Shown one piece after another: positions 9,642-21,611 of a DNA stretch of 64,000 nucleotides. This DNA is from Crambe crambe (Eukaryota; Porifera; Demospongiae; Poecilosclerida; Crambeidae). Position numbers and translations under genes: made by a program. The DNA lies in NCBI GenBank assembly GCA_963924555.1, contig OZ004586.1, positions 4,174,501-4,238,500 of the forward strand, in the 5' to 3' direction. Each line of letters opens with the position of its first letter. The stretch's first letter is position 1. The notes beneath the pieces are model-generated. The model had not been told where the DNA came from, ran no database searches, and saw nothing but the letters and a program-made list of their open reading frames with translations.

Positions 9642-10024
9642 TGTGATGGACTCATTGACAGTTTGTATGTGTGTAAGTGTGAGTTAAATTCATTATTCTG
9701 TAGTGTGGTTTAATTAGTTGTGCATGTCTAAACCTGTTCTGTATTCTGCTGTCCTGTCATCTGTGTGGTTATAATTTGTGTGCGAGATTTTTCCTGTTTT
9801 TCTGTATCAATGCGTGTTTTTTCCTGTTAGTTGAGTTTTGTATAAAAGTAGGTAACAGATACAGTTCTAGAGTTTTTTGAGAGTTGCCAGAGTTTATTTG
9901 TCAGAGTTTTTGTTGAGTTTTCAGAGTGTCTTAGAGTTGAGTTTTGTTAGATTTGATTAAAATAGTTACTAACTGATTCAGGGTAGTCTAGATCTCTAGT
10001 TGGTAGCATACTCGGTCTACTACA
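9642..10024 (+). repeat. 3' long terminal repeat
   Basis: It is 383 bp and apparently identical to the 5' LTR, followed by the CTATA duplication at 10025-10029. Confidence 0.93.
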
Positions 10025-10029
10025 CTATA

Positions 10030-11310
10030 GTATTGTCTATTTTGCTGTACTCTATAATAGGTCAATAACAGGAACATGAATGTTTTAATCAGTGAAATTT
10101 TAATGCGACAAAAACCTCATTCATTACTGGACTCAAGGCTGCATGGATTTTTAGACCTAGTAAAAGCCTTTAAGAAACAAATGGAGGTGATCTTTGTTAA
10201 ACAGACATCCTCCTCCTACTGCGCCTTGATCCTAATCATCCCGCCCCATTGGAAGCACATTTACAGTACTTTGACTTGCTTACTATTTGACTCTCTTTTT
10301 GTGTTGTCCAATGATTGAATTGTTGCCCATTACTATCATTGATTCCCAGGTCAACAATCCATACCCATTTCTCACCCTCCATATTATTTATTCTCGATTC
10401 AATCCATATGGAGATTTGATAATAATATTATTACAGAAGGGAATATAATAGGCCTTTAATTAATTAATAATATATGAATCGAGTGCATTCCACTGAATGA
10501 ATTGCATGCACACACTCCACTGCATGATTAGGTTCACTGTACTGCAGTGAATTGGCTACTGAATGAGTTGAGTGCACTCCACTGCCATAGGCGGTGGAAC
10601 AGGTCAGGCCAGTCAGGCTCAGGCCTGACCAATATTTGGGGGAAAACAAGGTTATTAAGTAGCTATCAATCAAAAACAAAAGAAAGATGCTCAAATATAG
10701 AGCTTCAGTAATCTGTAGATTCGGGCCTGACCAATCGAATCTTGTTTCCAACACCTCTGACTGCAGTTAATTGGGTGCGCTCCCCTGCAGTGAATTGGGT
10801 GCGCTCCACTGCAGTGAATTGGGTGCGCTCCACTGACACAAAAACCGCACTGATTGTGAAGGAATTGCAATGGAATTAGCATGAAATTCATATGGCATTT
10901 TGACACTAATTCTGCTCCATAGCCATGACTAAAAGTCAACAGTTTTCAATGAGCTATCTTCTGATACCTAAATTGTAGGTACTGCATGGTATAAACCAGA
11001 TGCTAGAAAAAATGTCCAAGTAATTGGATCAGTCTGATAATTGATTATTTATTCAATATAGACATTGATAGCCTAATAGGTATGTAGGTCAGCCATGAAG
11101 CAGTGTATATTCATAGCTACACACACTGAATAAATTTATGGGGCTATAATGTAACAAAAACCAGAAAAGAATACAGTATGTATAAAACAGCTACATTGAG
11201 AAAAACAAATAAAACTATATAGCTATTGATAAATATTATTGCAAGTGTATGAGTGTGTGTATAGGTAGGTAGCTAGTAAACAAATTATTAATCATGTACT
11301 AATGTATGCA
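10030..11310. other. gene-less spacer 3' of gene A
   Basis: No coding region is supported. The interval contains degenerate GAGTGCACTCCACTG-type units (10490-10590) and a possible inverted-end repeat bracketed by CAGGCCTGACC and GGGCCTGACC motifs (10586-10760). It also has the tandem array at 10761 and a minus-strand AATAAA (plus 11048-11053) that could end the gene A transcript about 260 bp after its stop. Confidence 0.45.
10761..10832. repeat. 24-bp tandem repeat, three copies
   Basis: Three 24-bp units of the form CTGCAG-TGAATTGGGTGCGCTCCA start at 10761, 10785 and 10809; the second and third are identical. Diverged related units lie upstream at about 10490-10590. Confidence 0.9.
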
Positions 11311-11678
11311 TTAATGCATCATTATCTCCACAATATCCAGAACAGCCTTGGCGTGATCTTTAGCTTCACTGGCTTGCTCATGTGTGTAGTGGTCTGAGGG
11401 AATATCAGCATACCCTGGCCAGCGATTAGGATATCGTGTGTCCAAGTAATAGTTCTCAAGTGGGATACAATGCTGAGCGAGATTTTGAGATTCTGGGGGA
11501 ACATTCTGTAGGGCCTGCAGGGCATAAGCATGTCTTGTCAGGCTATGATCCATCAGACCACGTCCATCCAATCCACAGAGGGCATACACACCTCCTTTCA
11601 GTGCCTTCTCCACCACTTGGTGAGCCATGAAGCACACGTGACCATAACCAGAGTTAATTTGTGCCTCGTTGTAGATAC
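11311..11678 (-). CDS. gene A last exon: HEPN domain
   Basis: This exon encodes most of a HEPN domain, the C-terminal nucleotide-binding/dimerisation fold of sacsin. Residues such as GYGHVCFMAHQVVEKALKGG and YYLDTRYPNRW are shared with gene B's C-terminus. The acceptor (ATAATAG before GTATCTACAAC) joins at phase 1 to the donor ACTG/GTATGT at 11907, giving VLTG-IYNEAQ. The 228-bp intron has no counterpart in gene B. The stop is TAA at 11311-11313. Confidence 0.85.
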
Positions 11679-14600
11679 CTATTATAGTGATCATGATAAG
11701 TGATGTCAATATTGTATCTAGCTATCATGAAAGTGATGTGTTGGTTAGATACAAAAAGTCTTTGGAGGAGGGGAAAACATGAGTGTAGCTACTGCATTTA
11801 ATTATAGCATTCTGTTAATCACATCAGATTCTAGTGTAGTACGTACAGTGCTAGTGGGTCCCTAAACATATCATTGTTTGGCTGGGGAGAACAGCTACAT
11901 ACATACCAGTAAGGACTTCATAATCAATTACAGCTTGTTTCACCCAACGTCCTCCTTCTTCTGGGTTTCTTTGATCAATAATTTCATCAAATGGAGATGA
12001 GTCTTTATTAGAATCTGCACGTGTTTGTTCATTTATGTAAGCTGCATTGATATCGGATGCAGTACGATTCCAGTGATCAAAATCAGATTGCATCTTCGAA
12101 CGACTACATGTTGGCAGAGTTGATGGTTGCTCCATTTCTGGTTTCTTCATCTCTTCAGAGGGATCATCAAGGGGCTCCCCATTGTCAAGGTGCTCTATTT
12201 GCCGCGTAAGAAATAAGAAAACCTTTTTGGCTTTTGCTGGATCATCAAGGTTTTTATCTGGATGCCACTTGAGGTACAAGCGTCGCACAGCTTTTCTCCT
12301 CAGTTCAGGAGTGAGTTCCCACACTTCCTTCAGTTCTTTACATATGGAATTCAATACATCAACTAGATTTCCTTCATACATAGCCTTCCTTAAATCGACT
12401 AAGTCATCATCAGCATCACATGGAACCAAAGCTGCTCTGTCACCTTCTGGCACAAGTGGAGTTACTCTCTCCTTCCTGTGACCTATAAGAAACTTGTAGA
12501 GATCAAGAATACTCACATCCCTACTATCCATATCATCTTGGCCGGTGCTGATCTTGAACTTTTTGTGGAGCCTGTGATCCACTTCTCCTTGCACGGCAGG
12601 GTGCAGAATTTGAGCTAATATGATGTTACCTTCCATTTTCACATATCCAACATATTCCATGGGCCTAAAGATATTATGGAGGTCCTGATCAAGTTGATAG
12701 TGGTAACACTTCGGTATTTCCTCTCCAACCTTTGCTGTAAAATCACCAGCACTTCTACTATTAATTGATAAGCTATATCTGGAAAGTAGGCGTTCTCTCT
12801 GCTTTGATGTGTCTGCTTTCAAGTATCGAGCTAAAAATTGTATAAATTCATCTTTTGAATCAGACACCACTTGTTGGAAAAATGTCTTGTACAAATAATC
12901 AGCGATGTAAATAGTGACTTCATCAGGATCATCACATTCAGAGTCAAGATAGAGACAAGGTTCACTACCATCACTATCAAGGAATACTTCAGTTATGATA
13001 TTTCCAATCAGCACGTCAGATTCTACCAGTTTAATATCAGTTTTTAAATTTCTTACACTTACAATGCTGAGAGATGATAGAAATGTGGAAATAATGGAAA
13101 GCAGACCATCTCTATCAGTTCCTGCTATATTATGCTTTTTTGCAACTTTTACAATTACAAAAGGCTGACTTTCATGCTGAATTGATTCCCCTAGTCGTTC
13201 AGCAAGGTCTGACTCTTCCACTATGTTGCTATCTTCATTAAGTACTTGTTTACACACTAATGACATCCCTAGTGGTCTGACATTTTCTGGTAACAAATAA
13301 CAAAGCTCTGAAGAAGTAATACCATACACTTCTTCTGCAATATCAAAGAAAGAGTATGGAGTATTAGTCAGGTTGAGTTTCATGTGACCAAAATAGTTGC
13401 AAGAGTCAACATAAAGGAAGTCCGTTGATACTTTTAGCCTGCCTTCGGTGTCAGGTAGGTATAATGGAGATGGAATAGCAGTTGATTTATGTTCTTGTTC
13501 ATTTCTTTGCAAGAGACTCTTGAGGTCTTTTATAGCTTCCATAACACTTGCTTTAGTATTTGGATCAGGCCTTAACCCTTGGGAACTTATGAATGCATTT
13601 TCCAAAACGATCTGTAGGTGATTCAAATCCACTTCGTTCTTGATATCAAGTTTCTCCATTAAGCCGGATACTCTTAACAACTCTTCAGGAATTTTATGAA
13701 GGAATGGATGATATCTTTCAATATCACCATACTTGAGAACATGACTGGATTTTATGAGTACCACCTGCCTGTTGTCTTTCTTGAGTGGGTCACTATGCAC
13801 TGGGATACATGGAAGCATGGCAAGAGTTGAAATGGGAACGTTTGATGAATCATCATTAAGAAATATCAGATTATTCAGCATAACTAACACTAAATTTATC
13901 GACACTCCAGTAGGTGGAGACAAGTCACTTGGGTAATTGCTAAAGAGTGCCTCATTAGCATACAGACTCTTTGTACTGATATTCCTGATGTTTGATATAA
14001 CATCATCAATGCTAGCTTTAACAACAATTTTCAGATTACTTAGAAGGCATTTCATCTCCTCATCAGGATAATATGATGTACACATCAGTGGAAGTTTAAC
14101 AATGGGCCTTACTGTCCATAAGAGGTTCTTCAGTTCATCAGAGGCAGCACCATTCAAACTCACCAATGAAGCCTCTTGACAAACACCAGGATGTATCCAC
14201 TCTAAATTAGACAGATTTTCAGTGCAAGCAAATGCAATATTAGAAACTTGACTTAAGAAAGAATAGTCATGGCACCATTTTTTACTAATCTCTTCAGAAA
14301 ATATGTACTCGATTAAAGTAGCTGAGCACTTACAGATGTCTGCATTTACTTTTCTCTGAGCAGTCTTGTTGCATATGCTCAAATATTCAGTTTTGGTTAA
14401 ATCAACCTTGATCCCAAGCTCTTTAAAGAATGTCAGCCACTTTTCAGATTGCAATTGCTTTGGTAAAACTTGGAAATCACAAGAGAAGACGTTGAATATT
14501 TCTATTGTGTGATCACAGAAAGAACTGATAGGTTGAAGGCAGGAACTGTCAGAGCCTATGCATTTCAAGTTGGTCAAAAATCCAATAAACTTTTTTGCTT

Positions 14601-15366
14601 CAAAGATTCTGTTTACAGTTGACTCTTTCTGGTTATGTGTGTCGAGATCATTATAGCGTTGACAAATAGAGTACATAGTATCTCTAATATCCTCCAAATG
14701 GTTATACCTCTCATCTTCATCTAACTCAGTGAAATTGGGGAATATAAATTTTATATATAACTGTTCTTTATTGATAATCGTCATTGATAACTGCTGATAA
14801 GAGCCTAATTCCTGCCATTTTGCATTATCTTTGATAAAAATGCTGTTTGAACCTTTTGACCATGATTTGTAACCAGCAGCTGATGCATCCTGAGGCCAGA
14901 TGAATGCTTCTCTGCCAATTATAGGTTGATACTGTGCCAAAACATCTTCAAAGAAAGGAAGTGACTGTACAAGGGTTAGCCACTTCCTATCTGCAGGCTT
15001 CGGACTTCGAGAGAAATATTGTATCATTATATCAATTTCCTGTGCCTTCAATGTAGAGATCAAAGGGGTGATATTATTAACTTGAAAAACATTGTATAAA
15101 ATACGATTCCTGTCATTCAATTTTGGACAATCAACTTGGGCCTCGACAACGGAAGAATCCAGAAATGGCATTTTCAATTTCTGCATTACGGTACACATGT
15201 TCTCGATTGTGAGATCAGGTGTTTCAGGAAGACACGTTGGCACTACTTCAGGAAGATACATTGGCAATACTTCAGAGCTCAAGGAGAATAAGTGATCATC
15301 AACTGTTAATAACAAAGCCCAATTCTTTAGAAACTCACTTAGATGTTTTGAAAAAATACCATCACG

Positions 15367-15373
15367 AAAAAAA
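15367..15373 (-). other. gene A lesion: frameshift in a 7-base homopolymer
   Basis: A run of seven T on the minus strand shifts the frame by one. Before it the sense frame reads KTILDMFF and after it DGIFSKHLSEFLKNWALL, both aligning with gene B. Six T would keep the frame. Homopolymer length is error-prone in assemblies, so this one needs reads. Confidence 0.75.
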
Positions 15374-15421
15374 CATGTCCAGTATTGTTTTAGTGTGTCT
15401 TTTCTGATCAGAGCTGAATAG

Positions 15422-15424
15422 TTA
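15422..15424 (-). other. gene A lesion: in-frame TAA
   Basis: The stop falls between QKCVTN and LFSSDQ, a poorly conserved linker where gene B reads through with VAEVSNATEV. It is not a homopolymer, so sequencing error is less likely. Confidence 0.8.
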
Positions 15425-16672
15425 GTTGGTCACACACTTTTGAGACTTCAACTTCAGGTGGAAGGTATTGTCAAAAATATTGAGAATAACTTTCAATATT
15501 CTTTCTTGGTCAGCATCTTCAGGATCAATAAAATATGAGGAATCAAATTGTATAGTTGTCAACTCTGGATGTAGGAACTTATCATGATGCTGACTTGGAA
15601 AGAGATGTGAAAAACGAGAATTAAAAATCTTATTCTCTGCATCAAATTTCCTCAGAACTCCATCAGCTGATAGCAAGAGAAAGTGTGAAAAAGGTTCTTC
15701 TGGAAACCTATAAGGGGGTTCGGGTGTTGCGCTGATACTCACCGTCTCGCTTGTACTAGTTCCGTTCATATTCTCAACTATTTCAATCTCAAGTAAATAT
15801 TTGATGAAGGCCAAGAACGTTTCAGTATTGTGGAAAACAGTTTCTGATATTCGATATGGCTCCATAGTGCCACTTGATGCAAAACTGTTATGCTTTGTAT
15901 AATAATCAAAAGCTGACTGTGGAGAGAGAGAAGGAATTTTATGGCTTGTGGATACTGTACTTGATGAAGTGAGAACCACCTCTTGAGGGTTAGAATGAGT
16001 TGCATATTTTTGTTGGGGTTTGGTTGGAACAAGAGCCACTTCCTTTTGGTCAGAGGATCGGGTTACACTTTCTTGTTCAGGTTTGGATATTACAGCATTA
16101 AAGCACTCCATCACTCTGGGTGGAGCAGAAGTTAGTTTCATTCCCATGGATGAGAGGATAGGATGAATGACTTTTCGTTCTGCACCAGTTATTTTGTATG
16201 TCCAAAAGTAGACTTGATCAGATTGTGCCTGGGAGATCAGTGGATGCCAAGTTGCAATAATTTTTTGTCCACTACTAGTTGAAGCATCAGATTCGAATAT
16301 GCACAAAATTTGGGCATTATCTTTCAATAATATTTTGTAAATAATGCAGTTCAATTTATCCCACTGTTTGGCAACACTGACTATACTAAATCTTGGGAAC
16401 AAGCTATAATAATTGTACAAGGCATTCAAAGCAAGTGTCCATCCTTTGTATTTGGAATCAATATAATAATCCTTGGTATTAGTAAGGAAGTTGGCATATG
16501 AAGATGCTATTGCTTTGAACAGATTATCATTCCATCTCGATCTGTTATCTTGGACATCTGGATCAGTGCTCTTCCATAAATTTCTTCTATTTGAATCCAA
16601 AATGAAGTGACCATTCACATGAACAGGTAGGCCGCTTTTCACAGGAAGTGGCAAGAAGCAAAATAATTGTCC

Positions 16673-16675
16673 CTA
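16673..16675 (-). other. gene A lesion: in-frame TAG
   Basis: TAG stands between SNTERS and GQLFCFLPLP. The downstream block is conserved in gene B (GQVFCFLPLP), so the frame is right and the stop is genuine in this sequence. Confidence 0.85.
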
Positions 16676-19600
16676 TGATCTCTCAGTATTAGAATGGGGA
16701 AGGCTCAAAGGTGCAGCAATTCCATGTCTTGGCTTAACTGTTCTCACATACTGCCACATTTGAGACTCATTGTTGATGTCACCAACACCTTGTTGGATCA
16801 GCCATTTTTCCTGTATATCTTTACCTCCATTTTCTAGACAGTTGATGTCAGTTACTGTCAGAGGATAGCGAATAACAAGAGTCTTACAATTCATCTCATT
16901 CTTGAAAGCTGAGAGAGTTTCATGAAACTTTTGTGATTCATCTTTGAAAGCAGCTGATTGTGGAATCTCTGTTTCAAAGTGGAACTTTGTGTCCAACTTG
17001 ATGCCCTCTTCCTCTATCACCATGAATTTGATTTCTTTCACGTTATTAAGAAAAAACATGGCCTGTTTCATTTGAGGCATCCACTTATGCATAAGGTCAT
17101 ATAGATCCTCAGCAGTGAGAGGTGAAGATATTTGATCCTGATGATCCACAATTCGAGAAGACTTAATCATGTCATGGGAATGACGTATAGGAAACCGAAA
17201 AAGAGTACCGTTTAAAACTCCAGGTGGGACATCACTTAAGCCAGTTTGAAGATAAGCTGAACTCATATCTGGGAATTTTTTCCAAAAACCTTTATGCAAG
17301 TCATCATATCTTCTCCCAGGATGCAGTTGATCAGCTTCTTTGATGTACTTGCAATGAGGGTCCATGATGCAAAGTGTTTCACCACCTGTTATCAAACTTG
17401 GGCAGTCAGTGAGATGGTATACCACATTGAAACCAATACCATACTGACCAATCATCTCTACATCTGAACGTTTGCTGCCAAGGCCCAGTTCTTGGATGCC
17501 TTTCAGATCTTTTTCAGTGAATGTGCTGTCATTCCAAACCAAAAGAGCTGGTCCTTGTAGTTCACACCAACTTCGAGATATCACGCTATTTGTGCCATGG
17601 GTACGTTTATCAAGAATGAAGTACATCTTTTTAGCTTTTGCATCATCAGCATTTTGTAGTAATTCTTTGAGAATGGTAATATCAAAGGGACAGTCTCTGA
17701 TAATGTTCTGAATTCTCCTGGTAAGTTTTTCATGTTGACCGAATTCAACTCCTTCAAAATATGTATCTTTCTTGGACATGAACTGCTGTAGCATCCTAGA
17801 TCTTACCAGTCTCACACCCAAATCTTCAGCTAGATTTCGAGGGAATATTTCATGTACATAGTCATATTCATCATCAGAGGCAGCCCATGGGGCATCATTG
17901 TATGCTAGATCAATTGCCTTCTGAAGGACAAGCTTCCTATTCGGTAGATATACACTTAAACCTCTGAACTTCTCTTGAGGAGATTCCACTTTCTGAAAGA
18001 TTGATATCAACTCAATTATGAGATTTTTACATGATTCAGTAACAGGTTTATCTCTGAAATCTGCTTTCATCTTTCCCAAAGCTTTCTGGGCATCATGATG
18101 GGAGAACTCTTTTTTTACCTTCAGAGTTGATAACAGCTTTTGTTTTGATGCTATAGATGGTGGTACCACATATAAGTATGGACCTTCCTTCAACTTCCAA
18201 TCTAAAGCAACTGTGTCAAGGCTTAAAAATTTCTGCCCATTCCAGATACATGGAATACATTCCAATCCATGCAAATTAAGTCCAGAATCACCTGATTCAA
18301 TGAGGGCTGATTCTATGAAAGCATAAATCTCAGAACAAGTATAATTGATCCACTGGAAGTCAATAGTAGACGATGAGTCAATTACCATCTTCAAGTGTGC
18401 TATCACTTCATCACAACTAGGAGAAGATCTCAGATGCAATAATCCTCTCATTCCTCTTTTTATAAAGCCACACCCACCATCTTTAGGTAGGGCTTCATTG
18501 ATAAATGCAACTTGAGATCCTGCTATTCTCGTATTGGTCAAATCTGGGATATACGAAAATGCTCCAGATAGCATTAACTGATTCCCACAGAGCAACTGGT
18601 GCTTATCTCCATACCATTGAAGTGGGTATTCATTGGGTTTTTTCATGACAGGGAGAAAGGGAATCTTGTCTATTGTGGCACTACCACTCAGTGGATTACC
18701 AGATATGGGAGTGGGATCAGATATCGTCTCGAGAATGAGCTTCACACGATTGAGTGCTTTCAGATGATCGACTTCAATGAGAGTTGCTACAGTTCCGGCT
18801 CTTTCCAACACAAGAGTCCAAGATATGGATTGGTACATCATTCCCAAGTGTTGCAGAGCTGTGCTAGCTAGGTGTCTAGTGACAAGTACCCCAAGAGGAA
18901 ACCTGTTTTCAGACTCATCAAATAAACTAGCAAAAGAGGCACTTGGATGAATCACTTCAGTACATTTCCTGAGCACATCTCCAGCTTTACCACATGGGAT
19001 GCAAGCATGGCTATCAAAATACTGCTTGAGTAGCCTACTTATAGTTGATTGGCTATCACATTGCGAAGTGTAAACTTCAAGCATGTAGCGTATAACTTCA
19101 TTCCTACTACTTTTGATTCCAGCAAGGCTTGGTAAACTCTCAAAAAACAAATGTGTGAAGACTTCCTCGGTTATGGTGAGTCCTGTGAGATCAAGTTGGA
19201 ATCTATATGAAGAGGGCAGGTCAACTATAGGAAGAGACAGTTGATGTACGACATCAAACACACATGATGGTGTACCAAACTGGCAAAGGATATTTGATTC
19301 AAGGAATTTACTTTGCTGAACAGTCAACCATTTTTCGATCGACTCTGAGTGAAACAACTTTTGTGATGCTAAGATTTTGTAAAATGCATTGAGACAGTGT
19401 TCCCATGGATATTTCAGTTTAAGTTCAGACTTTAATGGCCATAAAGAATAAAATATGTAATTTTGTAGCATATTGTTCACATGCAATCTTTGAAGGTTAC
19501 TGAGAAGTCCAATATAAGCCTGAGGGATTAACTTTGTCATCAAAAACATATTCCACTGAACCTCAGTATCAGATCGTGAAGTGGATTCATCAGAAGTCCA

Positions 19601-19683
19601 TATTCCTCGCCGGTTATTAAAAACAGCAAAGTTACAGCTCACATGGACAGGAAGGCCAGTGGTCTGTGAGAGAGGGAGGAAAT

Positions 19684-19688
19684 AAAAA
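19684..19688 (-). other. gene A lesion: frameshift in a 5-base homopolymer
   Basis: One extra T, relative to the frame used on each side, separates GEIF from YFLPLSQTTGLPVHVSCN; gene B has GEVFCYLPLSLFSGLPVHVSCN. Two reading frames overlap here by about 85 bases. Confidence 0.8.
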
Positions 19689-21608
19689 GATTTCTCCTTG
19701 AATGTCAGTATCTGCATTATAAGTGCTCCCGCCTCCTCTAATGGTGTTTAACATGCATGCTACATGAGCTATTCCACTCTTCCTTCCATGAAGGGACTCA
19801 TGCTTTGAAACCAGCCAGTTATTACTTGACTTTGTCTTCTCTCTTACTTGATTTGATTCCACACAAATGACTGAAGCACAGTTGAGAGTGATCGGAAATT
19901 GTGAAGTTGTTTTACAGATTTTGTATAGAAGTGTAGGTTTGGTCTGACCAGTCACGATCTGTTGGATGGTGATGCGTTTTATATGTTGCAGGAACAGCAA
20001 AAGTCTATCACCACATTGTTGAATGGATTGAATGAGCTCCCCTATTGCTGCTTGGGAGTAACATTTACCACCAAGTTCACTCGCTGAAGTTCGAAAAGGT
20101 AGTCTGAATATCGTACCATCATATTGAGTATTACAATCGAACCCAAAGAGTCCAGCATATGGCTGAAGCTGCTGAGATTTCCTGATGAGTTGGGACAAAT
20201 ATTTGACCCTTTTTCCAGGTTGTGCTCGATTTTTAACCACAGTGCTAAGATGTTTAAGTGTTGGATCGAATATGTACAGTCTATCTCGACTGATGAAGGA
20301 AGGCACATCAGTGATGTGATAGACTGAACAGAATCCTATGCCAAATTTCCCAATTTTCAAGTGCTTTTCCTGTTTAGTAGCACCTGCTAACTTCTGGATA
20401 TTGTCAAAGTCCTCATCACTAAATGTGCTGTTATTGTGGACTACCAAAGCTGGACCATGTGACTCAACCATGTCTGGAAAGAATAGCTTCTTACGATTGA
20501 TATCATGAGTCCGAGCATCAAAGCAAATATTGATTTCAGTGGCTTCTGCATCATCTGCATTTTGAATCAGCTCCTTGACGATTGTCAAGCCATCCTTGTA
20601 ATCTCGTAAAATGTTTTTCAGTTGCACAATCAAAGGCTCTTGTTGACCAGCATTTCTGAAAGTATCCTCAGTAATGTCAAGTTCTTCACTGAGGGGCCTG
20701 ATTTGAAGACATTTGGCCAGGCTGGAACTGATACGATCGTTGACAAAAATTAGTGGTTTATCTGAGTCAATGGATGACATGGCAAAGTCCAAATCCTTGA
20801 AAAAATCGTTATCTGTGTAGATCAGCTCGCTTGATTGTCTTAAATCTGGATATCTTGAGTCCGATTCAGCTGGAACGAGAATAGAATTGTGAAATATTTC
20901 CTCTGTTCCATTATTTGTTAACCAGTTGAGAATGGCCATAACTGTACTCCATGCTTCTCCAGGATTTACAGAATTACAATTACTATTGATCTCATTCTTG
21001 ATGACACTCAATATTGACACAATCTGTGTTTTGGAAAGAGTCTTATTCATCCCGAATGAAGTGAAAAGAGTAGAAAAACTGGAGATACTGTCTGGGAGTA
21101 TGTGCAAGTAAGGTTCTATGTTATGACGGAACCCAGGATTCTGCTGCAATGCTACAGCATTCACACCAACAAATCTGTCATACTTCTTTATGTATATCCA
21201 TTCATTCATGGATCTAAGATCATTGAGTTGACCTTTAGAATCCTGGTTCACCAGCTGTAACATTTTGGAGTAAATGCAGTGAACAATTGATGACATTTGA
21301 TCAGATGAGATGGAATTCTTATAGGCTATTACTTGAGTGAAATGTGGGACGAGATGCACTGTGGGTTCTTCAGAGGCCAGAAGAGCAAAAACATTGGCAT
21401 TCACACCTTCTACATCTGGAGCAGTGAAATACACTTGTGAACCATACAGTAAGGGAAGAGAAGGTGAACCCGAACAAGATACACAAGCAGAGCCATTCAG
21501 AGCTATGAAACGTGATGTAAAGCCATCTCCTTTCCATGGTAGAGAACTGGGGTAGTTTTTGGGTTTTTCTGAAAGAACAGGAAGCCAACTCCTGTTATTA
21601 GAGAGATA

Positions 21609-21611
21609 TTA
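21609..21611 (-). other. gene A lesion: in-frame TAA
   Basis: TAA replaces the residue aligned with D in gene B's FTTALDFLSSNR; gene A reads FDTAV-stop-YLSNNRSWLPVL. It is the first lesion in transcript order. A transcript stopping here would encode about 1642 residues: 2A, Death, module and SIRPT1. Confidence 0.88.

Larger units (their letters stand above)
4675..10024 (+). mobile_element. complete LTR retrotransposon with INT-before-RT order
   Basis: The element is bounded by two 383-bp LTRs (TG...CA) and a 5-bp CTATA target duplication (4670-4674 and 10025-10029). It has a PBS-like site just after the 5' LTR, a polypurine tract just before the 3' LTR, and one uninterrupted ORF. Domain order is Gag, zinc knuckles, protease, integrase, then RT and RNase H. 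The RT and integrase sequences are of Ty3/gypsy type, but their order is that of Ty1/copia, as known for Gmr1-like elements. Reading both LTRs base by base I found no difference, so the insertion should be young. It lies 3' of gene A and interrupts no recognised gene. Confidence 0.93.

Noticed and set aside
10464-10939. Two overlapping minus-strand ORFs
   Set aside because: They arise from tandem GTGCGCTCCACTG-type repeats and lack domain features.
15395-15440. 24-base GT...AG segment with an ACTAAC box that would remove the TAA at 15422 in frame
   Set aside because: Far below any credible animal intron length, and gene B shows continuous coding sequence here; treated as a coincidence around a true stop.
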